From contig CAVRYH010000012.1 of the NCBI GenBank assembly GCA_963725395.1, forward strand, positions 216,709 to 280,708: a DNA stretch of 64,000 nucleotides. The letters run 5' to 3'. Shown piece by piece: positions 33,172-42,395 of the stretch. This DNA comes from Bog-756 sp963725395. GTDB taxonomy: Bacteria; Actinomycetota; Acidimicrobiia; Acidimicrobiales; RAAP-2. The notes under the pieces are model-generated. The model had not been told where the DNA came from, searched no databases, and saw only the letters and a program-made list of their open reading frames with translations. The translations under genes and the position numbers were made by a program. The stretch's first letter is position 1; each line of letters starts with the position of its first letter.

Positions 33172-34326
33172 ATGGCACTTTCTGACGGAGTACTTCCAGG
33201 GACCGCCCTTCGGGTCGGGGACGAATGGGTGCCCATCATCGGTTCGGCGCGCGTTTATGTCTGCGGAATCACCCCGTACGACACGACCCACCTGGGCCAT
33301 GCCGCCACGTTCGTATGGACCGATCTGGCAGCCCGGGCATTGCACCTGACCAGCGCACAAGTGGACGTGTGCCGCAATGTCACCGATGTCGACGACCATC
33401 TGCTGGCCGAGGCCAAGTCTCGAGGTGTCCCATGGCGCTCCTTGGCAACCCAACAGACCTATCGGTTCGAGCGCGATGCGTCTGACCTCGGCATTGTTCG
33501 CCCGGCGTTCGAACCGAGAAGCTATGACTACGTCGATGATGTGATTGCCCTTGCCCTCCGGCTGGTGGCGCAGGGATCTGCCTACGAACACGACGGGTCG
33601 GTCTTCTTCCATGGTGAGCACGTGTGCGAGGCCGCAGGTCTCGACCCGAGCGAAGCAGCCATTTTGCTTAACGAAGACTTGGCCCGCCATGACGATCGTA
33701 TGGACGAGGTCGCCGAAAATCCACTGGACGTCGCCATCTGGCGACGTTCCTCCGGAGACGAGCCGGCGTGGCCGAGCCCGTGGGGAGACGGGCGGCCTGG
33801 ATGGCACGCCGAATGCGCCGCTATGGCGCTCTCCACCTTTGGGCCGACCGTGGACCTGCATGGCGGTGGGGCCGACCTCCGGTTCCCGCATCACGCCTAC
33901 GAGGCGGCGATGGCCGAAGCCTTCACGGGGGTGGCCCCCTTTGCCCGCTCCTGGATGCATGTGGGAACGGTGATGATCCGGGGGCAGAAGATGGCCAAGT
34001 CCGCCGGCAACCTGGTCCTCGTCCACGACCTGCTCCAGCGCTGGCCGGCGGCTGCCATTCGGTATCTGATCCTTTCGAGGCCCTGGCGAGCCCCTTGGGA
34101 GTTCGAGGAGAACGCTCTCGAGGAGGCGACCGCGCACCTCGACGATATCTGGAGGAGCGCCACGACACCTGTCGAGAGCGAGGGCGCCCGACGCAAAGTG
34201 ATCGCAGCACTACTCGATGACCTCGACGTACCCGCCGCGCTCGCCACAGCCAGGGAGGCTGGTGGTCAAGTGCTCGCTGAGGTGATCGAATTCCTGGGTC
34301 TGCGTGACACCACAACCTGGTACTGA
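33172..34326 (+). CDS. mshC: MshC-like cysteine ligase (mycothiol biosynthesis)
   Basis: Protein of 384 residues related to class I cysteinyl-tRNA synthetase, but with the MshC pattern. It has YVCGITPYDTTHLGHAATF at 29-47, with Zn ligand C31 and the HLGH form of HIGH at 40-43. GRPGWHAECAAMALS and GGGADLRFPHHAYE follow, then KMAKSAGNLVLV as the KMSKS loop. The short C-terminus lacks the anticodon-binding part of full CysRS. MshC joins cysteine to glucosaminyl-inositol using ATP on the way to mycothiol. A GGAGG precedes ATG 33172. A truncated CysRS role cannot be excluded. Confidence 0.82.
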   Translation: MALSDGVLPGTALRVGDEWVPIIGSARVYVCGITPYDTTHLGHAATFVWTDLAARALHLTSAQVDVCRNVTDVDDHLLAEAKSRGVPWRSLATQQTYRFERDASDLGIVRPAFEPRSYDYVDDVIALALRLVAQGSAYEHDGSVFFHGEHVCEAAGLDPSEAAILLNEDLARHDDRMDEVAENPLDVAIWRRSSGDEPAWPSPWGDGRPGWHAECAAMALSTFGPTVDLHGGGADLRFPHHAYEAAMAEAFTGVAPFARSWMHVGTVMIRGQKMAKSAGNLVLVHDLLQRWPAAAIRYLILSRPWRAPWEFEENALEEATAHLDDIWRSATTPVESEGARRKVIAALLDDLDVPAALATAREAGGQVLAEVIEFLGLRDTTTWY

Positions 34327-34980
34327 TCTCGTCAAGCGTCGGTTACGTTTGCCTCATCGGCGACGTGAATCCGTAACGAGGGTCAGTAGATCCGAGTGGC
34401 TCGAGGATGGCGGCGTGAGAGAAGTGTCGTTTCAGGACGGTCCGAGGGCGCCGTGGCTCGACCGATCAAATGACGTGCTGAGCTAGGGGTCAACTGGGTG
34501 GCAGGATCGGGACAAGCTCAGTCCTGTCATGGGGGATCGGAATCACCCGACACGGTGGCCTTCGGCATCGTCGGCCGCCAGGCCGTGAGTGGCTCGGTGG
34601 TGCGGCGGTGGGGCTCGGCAGCAGAGCCAGCGAAGATGAACGCCAGGATCTTCCGCACGTTGGCAGCCAATACCTGAGAACGCGACCAAGACACTCTGGG
34701 TCGCTAGCCCGTGGATCCAGCACCGGCCGGGTGATCGAATCCGGATGGAGTTGTACGCGGTCTGCCACTCGAGAGGAGCTCCTGGCGGAAGTTGGCCCCG
34801 GTCTCCGGTGGGATGGTCACACTCTGTTGGGTACAGGACAGGGGCGGCCAGGTGCCGCACTTTGGTATCCCGCAACGGCTGTGTCGTCGGTCGGCAAGTC
34901 AATCCATCGACAGTCGCTTCGAAGTAGGCCGCCGATTAGGTTGCCCCTGCCCCTTTGTAGCTCGGTAAGGCTATGGTTTG
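34327..34980. other. long gap upstream of the glyA riboswitch
   Basis: No intact gene is visible. On the minus strand between about 34500 and 34700, a stretch reading QVLAANVRKILAFIFAGSA may be decayed transposase C-terminus, but frames are interrupted. The glyA promoter should lie near the right end. Confidence 0.4.
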
Positions 34981-35066
34981 AGCGGGTCGCTACTGGCGTC
35001 TGGGTGGAGCACCACCGGGGACCGACCTGCCGGCAGCATGTCGGAGATAGCCGTGCGCCTGGGCGA
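34981..35066 (+). ncRNA. ZTP (pfl) riboswitch upstream of glyA
   Basis: Conserved blocks of the ZTP/ZMP-sensing pfl RNA occur in order: ACTGGCGT (34992-34999), a short stem GTGG/CCAC, ACCGGGGA (35014-35021), a variable hairpin, and CCTGGGC (35058-35064) forming the 3' pseudoknot block. These RNAs sense Z nucleotides that build up when 10-formyl-tetrahydrofolate is short and control purine and one-carbon genes, including glyA. The glyA ribosome-binding site follows about 20 bases later, so control may act on translation or by early termination. Confidence 0.85.
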
Positions 35067-35092
35067 ACAGTCGAAGTCGTCCCAAGGAGCGC

Positions 35093-36520
35093 ATGATGCC
35101 CGACTCGCCCGTGTCCATTGCCTACCGATCGGCGATGGAAGTCATCGCCGCCGCCGAACCAGATGTGGCCAGGTCCATCGTCGGTGAGCTGGAGTCCCAA
35201 CGACGTCAATTGAAGCTCATTGCTTCAGAGAACTACGCCTCACCAGCCGTGCTGCTCGCCATGGGCAACTGGCTGTCAGACAAGTACGCCGAAGGCACTG
35301 CAGGCCATCGTTTCTATGCCGGATGTGAGATGGTTGACCGCGTCGAGACGTTGGCTACCGAGCACGCCAGGGCGCTCTTTGGAGCCGAGCACGCCTACGT
35401 CCAGCCTCATTCGGGGATCGACGCCAACTTGGTCGCCTACTGGGCCATCCTTGCCTACCGAGTCGAGCAGCCTGTTCTCGTTGGAGCTGGCGTGGATCAT
35501 GTGAACGACCTCGAGTCAATGAGCTGGGACAAGCTGCGCAACGAGCTGCACTCCCAGCGCATGATGGGCATGTCGCTTGACGCCGGCGGCCATCTCACCC
35601 ACGGATTCCGACCCAACATCTCCGGGAAACTCTTCGACCAGACCAGCTACGGGGTCGATCCCACCTCTGGACTCCTCGACTACGACGCCATCGCTGCACA
35701 GGCCAGGCAGTTCCGTCCCTTGGTGCTGGTCGCTGGGTACTCCGCATACCCCCGGAACCCCAATTTCGCCACCCTGGCCGAGATCGCCCACAGCGTCGGG
35801 GCCACGTTCATGGTCGACATGGCCCACTTCGCTGGTCTGGTGGCCGGAAAGGTCCTCACCGGCGACCTCGATCCGGTCCCCTATGCCGATGTGGTGACCT
35901 CCACCAGCCACAAGTCACTGCGCGGTCCTAGAGGTGGGCTGGTGCTGTGCACCGAGGAGTACGCACCGTACGTCGACAGAGGGTGTCCAATGGTCCTCGG
36001 CGGACCCCTACCCCACGTGATGGCGGCCAAGGCCATCGCTTTGTCCGAGGCCCGCGAGCCGTCTTTCGCCGCGTATGCGGCCCAGATCGTGGCAAATGCC
36101 CAGTCGCTTGCTGACGGGTTGGTACGCAGAGGAGCAGAACTGGTCACCGGTGGCACCGACAACCACCTAGTCCTCATCGATGTTGCCACCAGCTTCGGCC
36201 TTACCGGTCGCCAGGCAGAGGCCGCTCTGCTCGATGCGGGCGTGGTCACAAATCGCAACTCAGTACCAGGTGACGCCAACGGGGCCTGGTACACCTCTGG
36301 CATCCGACTCGGAACACCGGCATTGACCACACTCGGATTCGGGACAGACGAGCTCGACGAGGTCGCTGACGTTCTCGTCAATGCGCTACGAGCTACGACC
36401 CCGGCTACGGCCACCGCCAAGGCGAAGTACGAGATCGATCCTGGGGTTGCTCAGGCCTGCCGGGCCCGGTGCGCCGATCTGCTGGCCCACCACCGCCTCT
36501 ATCCGGATATCAACCTGTGA
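35093..36520 (+). CDS. glyA: serine hydroxymethyltransferase
   Basis: PLP-dependent enzyme of 475 residues that interconverts serine and glycine with tetrahydrofolate in the cytosol. PLP-binding K274 lies in TSTSHKSLRGPRGG, with LIASENYASPAVL at 42-54, KYAEGTAGHRFYAGC at 64-78 and DMAHFAGLVAGKV at 242-254. It is of the longer actinobacterial type rather than the 420-residue form. Two ATGs lie in tandem (35093, 35096) behind AAGGAG; the second has better spacing. It is under the ZTP riboswitch, so it responds to folate status. Confidence 0.95.
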   Translation: MMPDSPVSIAYRSAMEVIAAAEPDVARSIVGELESQRRQLKLIASENYASPAVLLAMGNWLSDKYAEGTAGHRFYAGCEMVDRVETLATEHARALFGAEHAYVQPHSGIDANLVAYWAILAYRVEQPVLVGAGVDHVNDLESMSWDKLRNELHSQRMMGMSLDAGGHLTHGFRPNISGKLFDQTSYGVDPTSGLLDYDAIAAQARQFRPLVLVAGYSAYPRNPNFATLAEIAHSVGATFMVDMAHFAGLVAGKVLTGDLDPVPYADVVTSTSHKSLRGPRGGLVLCTEEYAPYVDRGCPMVLGGPLPHVMAAKAIALSEAREPSFAAYAAQIVANAQSLADGLVRRGAELVTGGTDNHLVLIDVATSFGLTGRQAEAALLDAGVVTNRNSVPGDANGAWYTSGIRLGTPALTTLGFGTDELDEVADVLVNALRATTPATATAKAKYEIDPGVAQACRARCADLLAHHRLYPDINL

Positions 36521-36574
36521 TGGAGCTGACCCGCTCTCGTGGACCGACCAACCAACAACCAATGGCCCCGATGG

Positions 36575-36795
36575 ACAGCCCAGCGGCCAGGCCGCGGGAA
36601 ATCTCCTCTCGCTCTTCCAGCCAGAGTCGCAGCTCAGAGCGCTCCCGGGGATGGGTCTTCTGCCGCCGTGGTCTGCGAGGAACTTCCTATCGATACATTC
36701 TGCCTCCCCAGATGTTTGGGTCGCCACATCTACACACCTCCTGGTCGACGATCTCAATGTCCGCCAATTACGCTGGTGTTCCGTTGACCAGTTGA
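36575..36795 (-). pseudogene. IS30-family remnant (left end and transposase N-terminus)
   Basis: Read on the minus strand, the terminal sequence (ending near 36795), the spacer with TAATTGGCG, the AGGAGGTGTG leader and the start region match the right end of the IS30 copy at 25117-26329. Much of the first helix-turn-helix is missing. The region coding REEISRGLAAG is recognisable around 36590-36640. The rest of the element is gone. Confidence 0.65.
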
Positions 36796-37237
36796 GGACA
36801 GAGCACCTCGCGGGCACCCCACCGAAGAGAGTGACTTCCTCATCTAGACAACTTCTGCCCCTGCTGGATTCGCGTCTGCCAAGCAGGCGTGGGTTCAGGG
36901 CGCCTCGTCGAGTTCCGCGGATCAGAACACGTTCTTTCTGCAAGCGGCAACAGATTTGACTAACGCTGTTGCAAACGGCGGCGTCAACGTTGCCCGATAT
37001 CGGAACACGATTCAGGGGCTCAAGACGCTCGCTTCACTGCCAGAGACGAGCGACACTACCGAGCACAAGCCGAGGCGCTTGCGGACCTGCAAGCCCTCAA
37101 CACGTTCTTTGGGACGACGGATCTGTACGAATAGTTGTTGGGATTCCTCCTAACAGCAACCCGCTCGGACCGGGACTCAGGCAACGAGTGCGTCCCTGAC
37201 CTCCGGGAGTGGGGCCGCTCAGACAAGTACCGATGGA
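36796..37237. other. intergenic, no gene recognised
   Basis: Between the IS30 remnant and the DUF1905 gene no frame has family features or a ribosome-binding site. It may be debris from the same insertion event. Confidence 0.4.
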
Positions 37238-37507
37238 CTACTTGGGCAGCCGCTCGGTGAGCGTGACCACCACTTCGTCCCCTTCGGCCTTGCCGATCCG
37301 CTCCCGAAGCTCGGCCTTGATGGGGAGCTTGTGCCTACCGTCACCCAACGCCATGAAGGAACTCTGGAATGGTTGGCCGTCAACCGTTCCTCGCACTTTC
37401 ACGAGGCCCTTGGTCCCGAAGTACTCGGCCGAACCATCCATGACCACGTAGGTCCAGCCACCGTTGCTGATGCTTTTCTGCAATTTTGCTCGAAAGGTCT
37501 TGTCCAT
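37238..37507 (-). CDS. DUF1905 domain protein
   Basis: Protein of 89 residues starting MDKTFRAKLQKSISNGGWTYVVM and ending GDEVVVTLTERLPK. Its beta-rich pattern (GLVKVRGTVDGQPFQSSFM, then HKLPIKAELRERIG) matches DUF1905, a small barrel often followed by a YdeI domain in longer proteins; here it stands alone. Function is unknown; it is probably cytosolic. A small membrane-protein frame lies just upstream and overlaps it. Confidence 0.8.
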   Translation of the reverse strand: MDKTFRAKLQKSISNGGWTYVVMDGSAEYFGTKGLVKVRGTVDGQPFQSSFMALGDGRHKLPIKAELRERIGKAEGDEVVVTLTERLPK

Positions 37508-37839
37508 GTCCTCGATTGTCCGCCTGAGCCGGAGATCTGTCGACCCCCCCAGCCTGCCCCGGTGGCCTGGAGAAAGTCGAATCTTCGGGCCTCAGCCAAC
37601 TCCCGCCCCCGTCGGCCGCGCATTGTTGCGCCCACGACCAGACCAACGACACCGAGGAGGGCAGAGATCCCGCCGAAACTCGTGAATGCCAGGAGAAAAG
37701 TGGGCACGATCAGGACACCTACACCGATCAGGACTATGGCGGCACGGCGGCGTTCACCATGTACCCGAACGACCTCGAGGCGGAGAAACTCGGCTTTTTG
37801 ATGGCATGCTGGCGTTGTCGCGTTCACAGGGGGTGTCAT
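37399..37839 (-). CDS. possible small two-helix membrane protein
   Basis: The frame from 37839 encodes about 146 residues with two clear hydrophobic helices (AAIVLIGVGVLIVPTFLLAF and ISALLGVVGLVVGATM) and a basic end RGRRGRELAEARRF. The last 35 residues overlap the DUF1905 gene in another frame, which suggests the true stop was lost through a frameshift near 37510. The helices argue for a real protein; the extent is uncertain. Confidence 0.4.
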   Translation of the reverse strand: MTPPVNATTPACHQKAEFLRLEVVRVHGERRRAAIVLIGVGVLIVPTFLLAFTSFGGISALLGVVGLVVGATMRGRRGRELAEARRFDFLQATGAGWGGRQISGSGGQSRTWTRPFEQNCRKASATVAGPTWSWMVRPSTSGPRAS

Positions 37840-40146
37840 GGCCACTGGAAGAGAGTTCGGGGGTCGCATTGGAGACGATTGGCGCACCTCGGAGCCATGG
37901 TGGCCTCCGACTCCTGCCCCACCAGACGGGGCACCCAACGTCGTCCTCATAGTCCTCGATGACGTCGGATTCGCCCAACTCGGCTGCTTCGGGTCGGACA
38001 TCGATACCCCGGTACTCGACGGTCTAGCGGTCAAGGGGGTCCGGCTGTCGAACTTCCACACGACCGCACTGTGCTCGCCAACCCGCGCTGCCCTGCTGAC
38101 CGGTCGCAACCACCACCGCAGCGGAATGGGCCGAGTGGCTGACTTGGCCATGGGGTACCCCGGCTACTGGGGCAAGCCCCCCCGGGAGAACGGCTTTCTG
38201 TCTGAGATCCTGCAGGCCAATGGCTATGCCACGTACGCGGTCGGCAAATGGCACCTCAGCCCTGAAGATGAGACCGATATGGCGAGTTCGCGCGCGACCT
38301 GGCCCTTGGGCCGGGGCTTCGACAGATGGTACGGGTTCCACGGGGGGGAGACCCACCAGTTCGTGCCGGCTCTCTACCACGACAATCACGCCATCAGGCC
38401 CCCACGCTCGGCGGACGACGGGTATCACCTGAGCGCCGATCTTGCCGACCGCTCCATCGAATTCCTCGGAGACCTCCGAGCGGTCGATGCCGACAAGCCC
38501 TTCTTCCTGTACTTCTGTACAGGCGCCTGTCATGCCCCTCACCACGCGCCCTCGGAGTGGATCGATCGCTATCGGGGCCATTTCTCCCATGGCTGGGACC
38601 GGTGGCGCCAAGAGACACACGCCCGGCAACTCGGTATCGGGATCATCCCGGAGGGAACACTTCTGCCGCCCCGGCCACCCTGGGTGCCAGCCTGGGATGA
38701 CCTGGACGACCAAGGACAGGCTCTCGGCGAGCGTTTCATGGAGTGCTTTGCGGCCTATTTGTCCTACACGGACGCACAGATCGGGCGACTGCTGGCATTC
38801 ATCGACGACCTAGGAGAGGGAGACGACACCGTCGTGATCGTCGTGTCGGACAATGGGGCCAGCTCGGAGGGTGGAAGGGCGGGAACCATCAACGAAGGTC
38901 GGCTCACAAAATTTCGATGCGGCCAGCACTGGGGAGATGTACCGCAGGATCGACGAGATCGGCGGACCTCTCAGCCACAACAACTATCCGTGGGGTTGGA
39001 CCATGGCCGGCAACACACCACTGAAACGCTGGAAACGCGAGGTCCACGAGGGCGGCGTAGCCGATCCCTGCATCGTCTCGTGGCCCCATCGGTTCTCCCG
39101 TCAGCGCGGGCGGCATTCGTCGGCAGTTCGTACATGCGATTGATGTCTTGCCAACAGTGCTCGAACTCGTCGGTGTCGACGCGCCTGATGTCATCAACCG
39201 TGTTCCCCAGTCGCACCTGGACGGCACCAGTTTCGCCTATCTGCTGGACGCCGGTGGAGAAGCGGAACCTGGCCGGCACACAACGCAGTATTTCGAAATG
39301 CTCGGCTGCCGAGCCATCTATCACGAGGGCTGGAAGGCTGTGACCTATCACCCGGTCGGCCCTCTCTACGACGATGGACTCCGCATCAATGCTCCGTTCG
39401 AAGACGACGCGTGGGAGCTCTATCACGTAGCCGATGATGTGTCCGAGGCAATCGACCTCGCTTCGCAACACCCGGAGAAGCTCTCCGAATTGATTGCGCT
39501 GTGGTGGGATGAGGCTCGTCGCAACGACGTCCTGCCGCTTGACAATCGACCCTTGGAGGCGATCGCCCATCCGAGGCCGGATCGTCGCCACCGACGTCTC
39601 AGCTATCGCTATTTCCAGGGAGGTGCTCCGGTACCCGAATCGGTTGCCATCAAGCTCTGCAACCGGTCCCACGAGATCGCCGTGTCGCTCGAAGTGCCCG
39701 ACTCAGTCGTGCCGAACGGAGTCTTGATCGCACTGGGCTGTGCGCTCGGAGGCTGGTCGCTTCACGTGGTCAATGGTCAGCTCCGCTACGTCCACAACCT
39801 CTACGGGAAGAGGCGCTCGCTCATCCAGGCCGACCGACTCCTCGGTTCGGGACGCCACAACGTGAAGTTCGCATTCGAAAAGGACAGTGATTCGGGAGGA
39901 AGCGCAGTCCTCGAACATGACGGAGAAGTGGTGGCCGTAGGTTCGATCGATCGGTTCACGCCAGCCGTCTTCAACGAGGTCGGGATTGGCTTGACGTGCG
40001 GCTACGAGTGGGGCCCGCCGGTCGGGGAGGGCTACTCGGCACCCTTCGTCTTCAACGGGACCATCGTGCGGGCCGACGTCACTGCCACGGGCCCCGTGAC
40101 CGTAGATCCCGTCCTGGAAGTGGCGGCAATCTTGGCGATGCAATGA
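37838..40146 (+). pseudogene. arylsulfatase, two frameshifts
   Basis: Sulfatase of about 770 residues if repaired. Metal-binding DD at 41-42 (VLIVLDDVGF) and the formylglycine site C79-S-P-T-R in TTALCSPTRAALLTGRN are intact, as are AVGKWHLSP and VVIVVSDNGASSEGG. The frame then shifts near 38905 (an A run) and again near 39100, both by a single extra base. Continuation pieces are MAGNTPLKRWKREVHEGG, VLPTVLELVGVDAP and a C-terminal beta-rich domain ending at 40146. Either a recent pseudogene or assembly errors; the active site shows no decay. Confidence 0.8.
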
Positions 40147-40648
40147 GTGAAGGCCGTCGACTGTTCGACCCCTGCACCAAGAGGCATCTGATCTTCTACA
40201 ACCTTGAGACAAGGTCGACCCTCAGCGGGCCCGGCTGAGATCACCAAGTAGGGCTTCAGCCTGGCGACGCTGAGTTCGAACCTCACGACACCAGTGTGCA
40301 AGGTCGCGGAGCTCAACAGCTGAGACTGGGATGGGAGTCTTCTCACGAACGACGTTGAGTTGACAATCCAAGATCGTGTCGCGCTCAACACGTACATTGC
40401 GGCTCTCCACAGACTGGTCACCAGCCTGTACGTTCCTGCTCGCCAATCGCGCCGGTCTAGAGACAACGTGACGTCGGACCGGGGCGAAGTGCGGTCAAGA
40501 TCACCGGATTCGGAGACACCGTTCGAAGGCTCCAAGCAGCGATACCTTAAGCATGGAATGGCCACGTCGTTACGGCGAATGGATAGGACGGACGCAACGG
40601 GGCAGCCCGAGATGACGTTCACAGCACCGGAGAGTGGAGAGGATTTAC
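40147..40648. other. intergenic region with one CTCAGC palindrome
   Basis: No gene is convincing. CTCAGC...GCTGAG at 40221-40239 is a member of a dispersed palindrome family. A minus-strand frame at 40222-40446 lacks family features and a start signal. Confidence 0.45.
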
Positions 40649-41152
40649 ATGTCCGATAAACTGACAACTTGCCTGTGGTTCGATCACGGTGAAGCCCGCA
40701 AGGCAGCCGAACTCTACGCGGCCACCTTCCCCGACAGCCACGTTGACGAGATCCACGTTGCCCCCTCGGACTACCCCGACGGATCAGCCGGCAACGAGCT
40801 TACGGTCGAGTTCACTGTGCTCAGCCGATCATTCGTGGGTCTCAATGGCGGCCCGAACTTCGTCCCGAACGAGGCGGTCAGCTTCATGGTGCTGACTGAC
40901 GACCAGGCCGAGACCGACCGGTATTGGAACGCCATCGTCGACAACGGCGGGGAGGAGAGCGCGTGTGGCTGGTGCAAAGACCGGTGGGGTTTCTCCTGGC
41001 AAATCACGCCTCGAACCTTGCTGGAGGCGATTAACAGCCGAGACGGGGCCGCTGCGAAGCGGGCAATGGATGCGATGATGACGATGACGAAGATCGACAT
41101 CTTGGCAATCGAGACCGCTGCTCGAGGAACAATGCAGCGCCCACCGGCCTGA
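40649..41152 (+). CDS. VOC superfamily (PhnB-type) protein
   Basis: Protein of 167 residues starting KLTTCLWFDHGEARKAAELY, with SFMVLTDDQAETDRYWNAIV and CGWCKDRWGFSWQITP. This is the PhnB/3-demethylubiquinone-methyltransferase-like branch of the vicinal-oxygen-chelate fold. Such proteins are often of unknown activity. GAGAGGA precedes ATG 40649. It appears to be a single-gene unit. Confidence 0.85.
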   Translation: MSDKLTTCLWFDHGEARKAAELYAATFPDSHVDEIHVAPSDYPDGSAGNELTVEFTVLSRSFVGLNGGPNFVPNEAVSFMVLTDDQAETDRYWNAIVDNGGEESACGWCKDRWGFSWQITPRTLLEAINSRDGAAAKRAMDAMMTMTKIDILAIETAARGTMQRPPA

Positions 41153-41259
41153 GACACCACCATGTCGGCTGCCAGAGCACTCTGGTCCAAACCGTCGCTG
41201 CCTCAATCACTTCGTTGAAACGAACAGCTTGGTATCGCTGCCTGGATCCCACGATCGAC

Positions 41260-41278
41260 CTCAGCTTATGAAGCTGAG
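41260..41278. repeat. CTCAGC palindrome
   Basis: CTCAGCTT-ATG-AAGCTGAG, perfect 8-base arms with a 3-base loop, between the VOC and AraC genes. One of several similar hairpins in the window; it may act as a terminator. Confidence 0.6.
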
Positions 41279-41313
41279 GGTGTGTCGATCGACCTCAGAA
41301 GTCTCGACCAGGC

Positions 41314-41847
41314 ATGAGTGGGGCGCCCAATAGTGTTCAGCCAGCCGCGCTATACAGCGGTCGCCGAGGGGGTGCAGAATGGTTGTCCGTGGGCGCTGAC
41401 CTAGGGGAACTGCGACGCCTGCGGCGAGCCCGCGACCGGATGGATCGCGAATACGCACAGCCCCTCGACGTTGCCGCGTTCGCACGTACGGCGCTCATGT
41501 CATCGGCGCACTTCAGTCGCCGGTTTCGTGAGGCCTATTCCGAATCGCCTTACTCCTACCTGATGACTCGGCGTGTCGAACGTGCGAAGGCGCTTCTTCG
41601 TGGTGGCGATCTGAGCGTGACAGAAGTGTGCTTGGCAGTCGGCTGGACAAGCCTCGGCTCGTTCTCTGCCCGATTCACAGAACTTGTTGGTGAGTCCCCG
41701 TCGAGCTACCAGGCCCGCGATCATGACGAGCTGCGAGTCGTGTCCCCCTGCCAGATGATGGTACTGACTCGCCCACGCAAGAATGGCAGTCCTAAAGCCA
41801 GGGAAGAGAGCAGTTTCGAAGAAGCATTTGTGTGCGCTACCACTTAA
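41314..41847 (+). CDS. AraC family transcriptional regulator
   Basis: Protein of 177 residues whose core is one AraC-type DNA-binding domain with both helix-turn-helix units: DVAAFARTALMSSAHFSRRF and EVCLAVGWTSLGSFSARFTE. There is no large N-terminal sensor domain. The start at ATG 41314 is uncertain; later GTG starts near residue 26 would still keep the domain. Eleven bases after its stop comes a VOC gene, a pairing common in actinobacteria, so it likely regulates that unit. Confidence 0.88.
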   Translation: MSGAPNSVQPAALYSGRRGGAEWLSVGADLGELRRLRRARDRMDREYAQPLDVAAFARTALMSSAHFSRRFREAYSESPYSYLMTRRVERAKALLRGGDLSVTEVCLAVGWTSLGSFSARFTELVGESPSSYQARDHDELRVVSPCQMMVLTRPRKNGSPKAREESSFEEAFVCATT

Positions 41848-41857
41848 CCTTGGCGGC

Positions 41858-42262
41858 ATGACAGTTTCCCTGAGCACCGTCCACATCACTGTTGATGACC
41901 CGGAGGCCGCCCTCGCCTTCTATCGGGACACCCTTGGACTGACCGTGACCCTCGATGTCTCCAACGAGGGATTCCGATGGGTCACCCTCGTATCTGAATC
42001 CCAGCCTGAAGTCGGGATCGTGCTGTCCCAGCCGCATGGGGGGCGGTCCCAGGAGGACGGAGACGCACTGGCTGCCTTGCTCGCCAAGGGTGAGCTGTAC
42101 CCAGTGCACTTTCGCTGTCAGGACCTCGACGCCACCTTCGAGAAGATCGCCAGCACACCGGGAGTCGAGGTGCTGCAGGAGCCCGCTACGCAACCCTGGG
42201 GTGTCCGAGATGCGGCCGTTCGCGACCCGGCGGGCAACCGGCTTCGGATCGAACAGGCGTAG
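41858..42262 (+). CDS. VOC family (glyoxalase-like) protein
   Basis: Protein of 134 residues with two beta-alpha-beta-beta-beta modules of the vicinal-oxygen-chelate fold: STVHITVDDPEAALAFYRDT at the start, and PWGVRDAAVRDPAGNRLRIE at the end, with metal-ligand positions of the glyoxalase/bleomycin-resistance type. It follows the AraC gene on the same strand and is probably co-transcribed. The substrate is unknown. Confidence 0.88.
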   Translation: MTVSLSTVHITVDDPEAALAFYRDTLGLTVTLDVSNEGFRWVTLVSESQPEVGIVLSQPHGGRSQEDGDALAALLAKGELYPVHFRCQDLDATFEKIASTPGVEVLQEPATQPWGVRDAAVRDPAGNRLRIEQA

Positions 42263-42395
42263 GGCCCGTCCGGAGGCGTCCCTCTCGGGCCATGTGTCAT
42301 CGAGGACGGCTGGGACATCCCCCAACGCCGGGTGGATGGCGGTTATCTGGTTCTTGCAATCCATTCGATTCGAGGTGGCCCGACGCTTTTGGTTT

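Noticed and set aside
33049..34137. Minus-strand frame opposite mshC
   Set aside because: Antisense shadow; the MshC motifs define the coding frame.
40222..40446. Minus-strand frame of 74 codons
   Set aside because: Looks partly coding-like, but has no ribosome-binding site or recognisable family.
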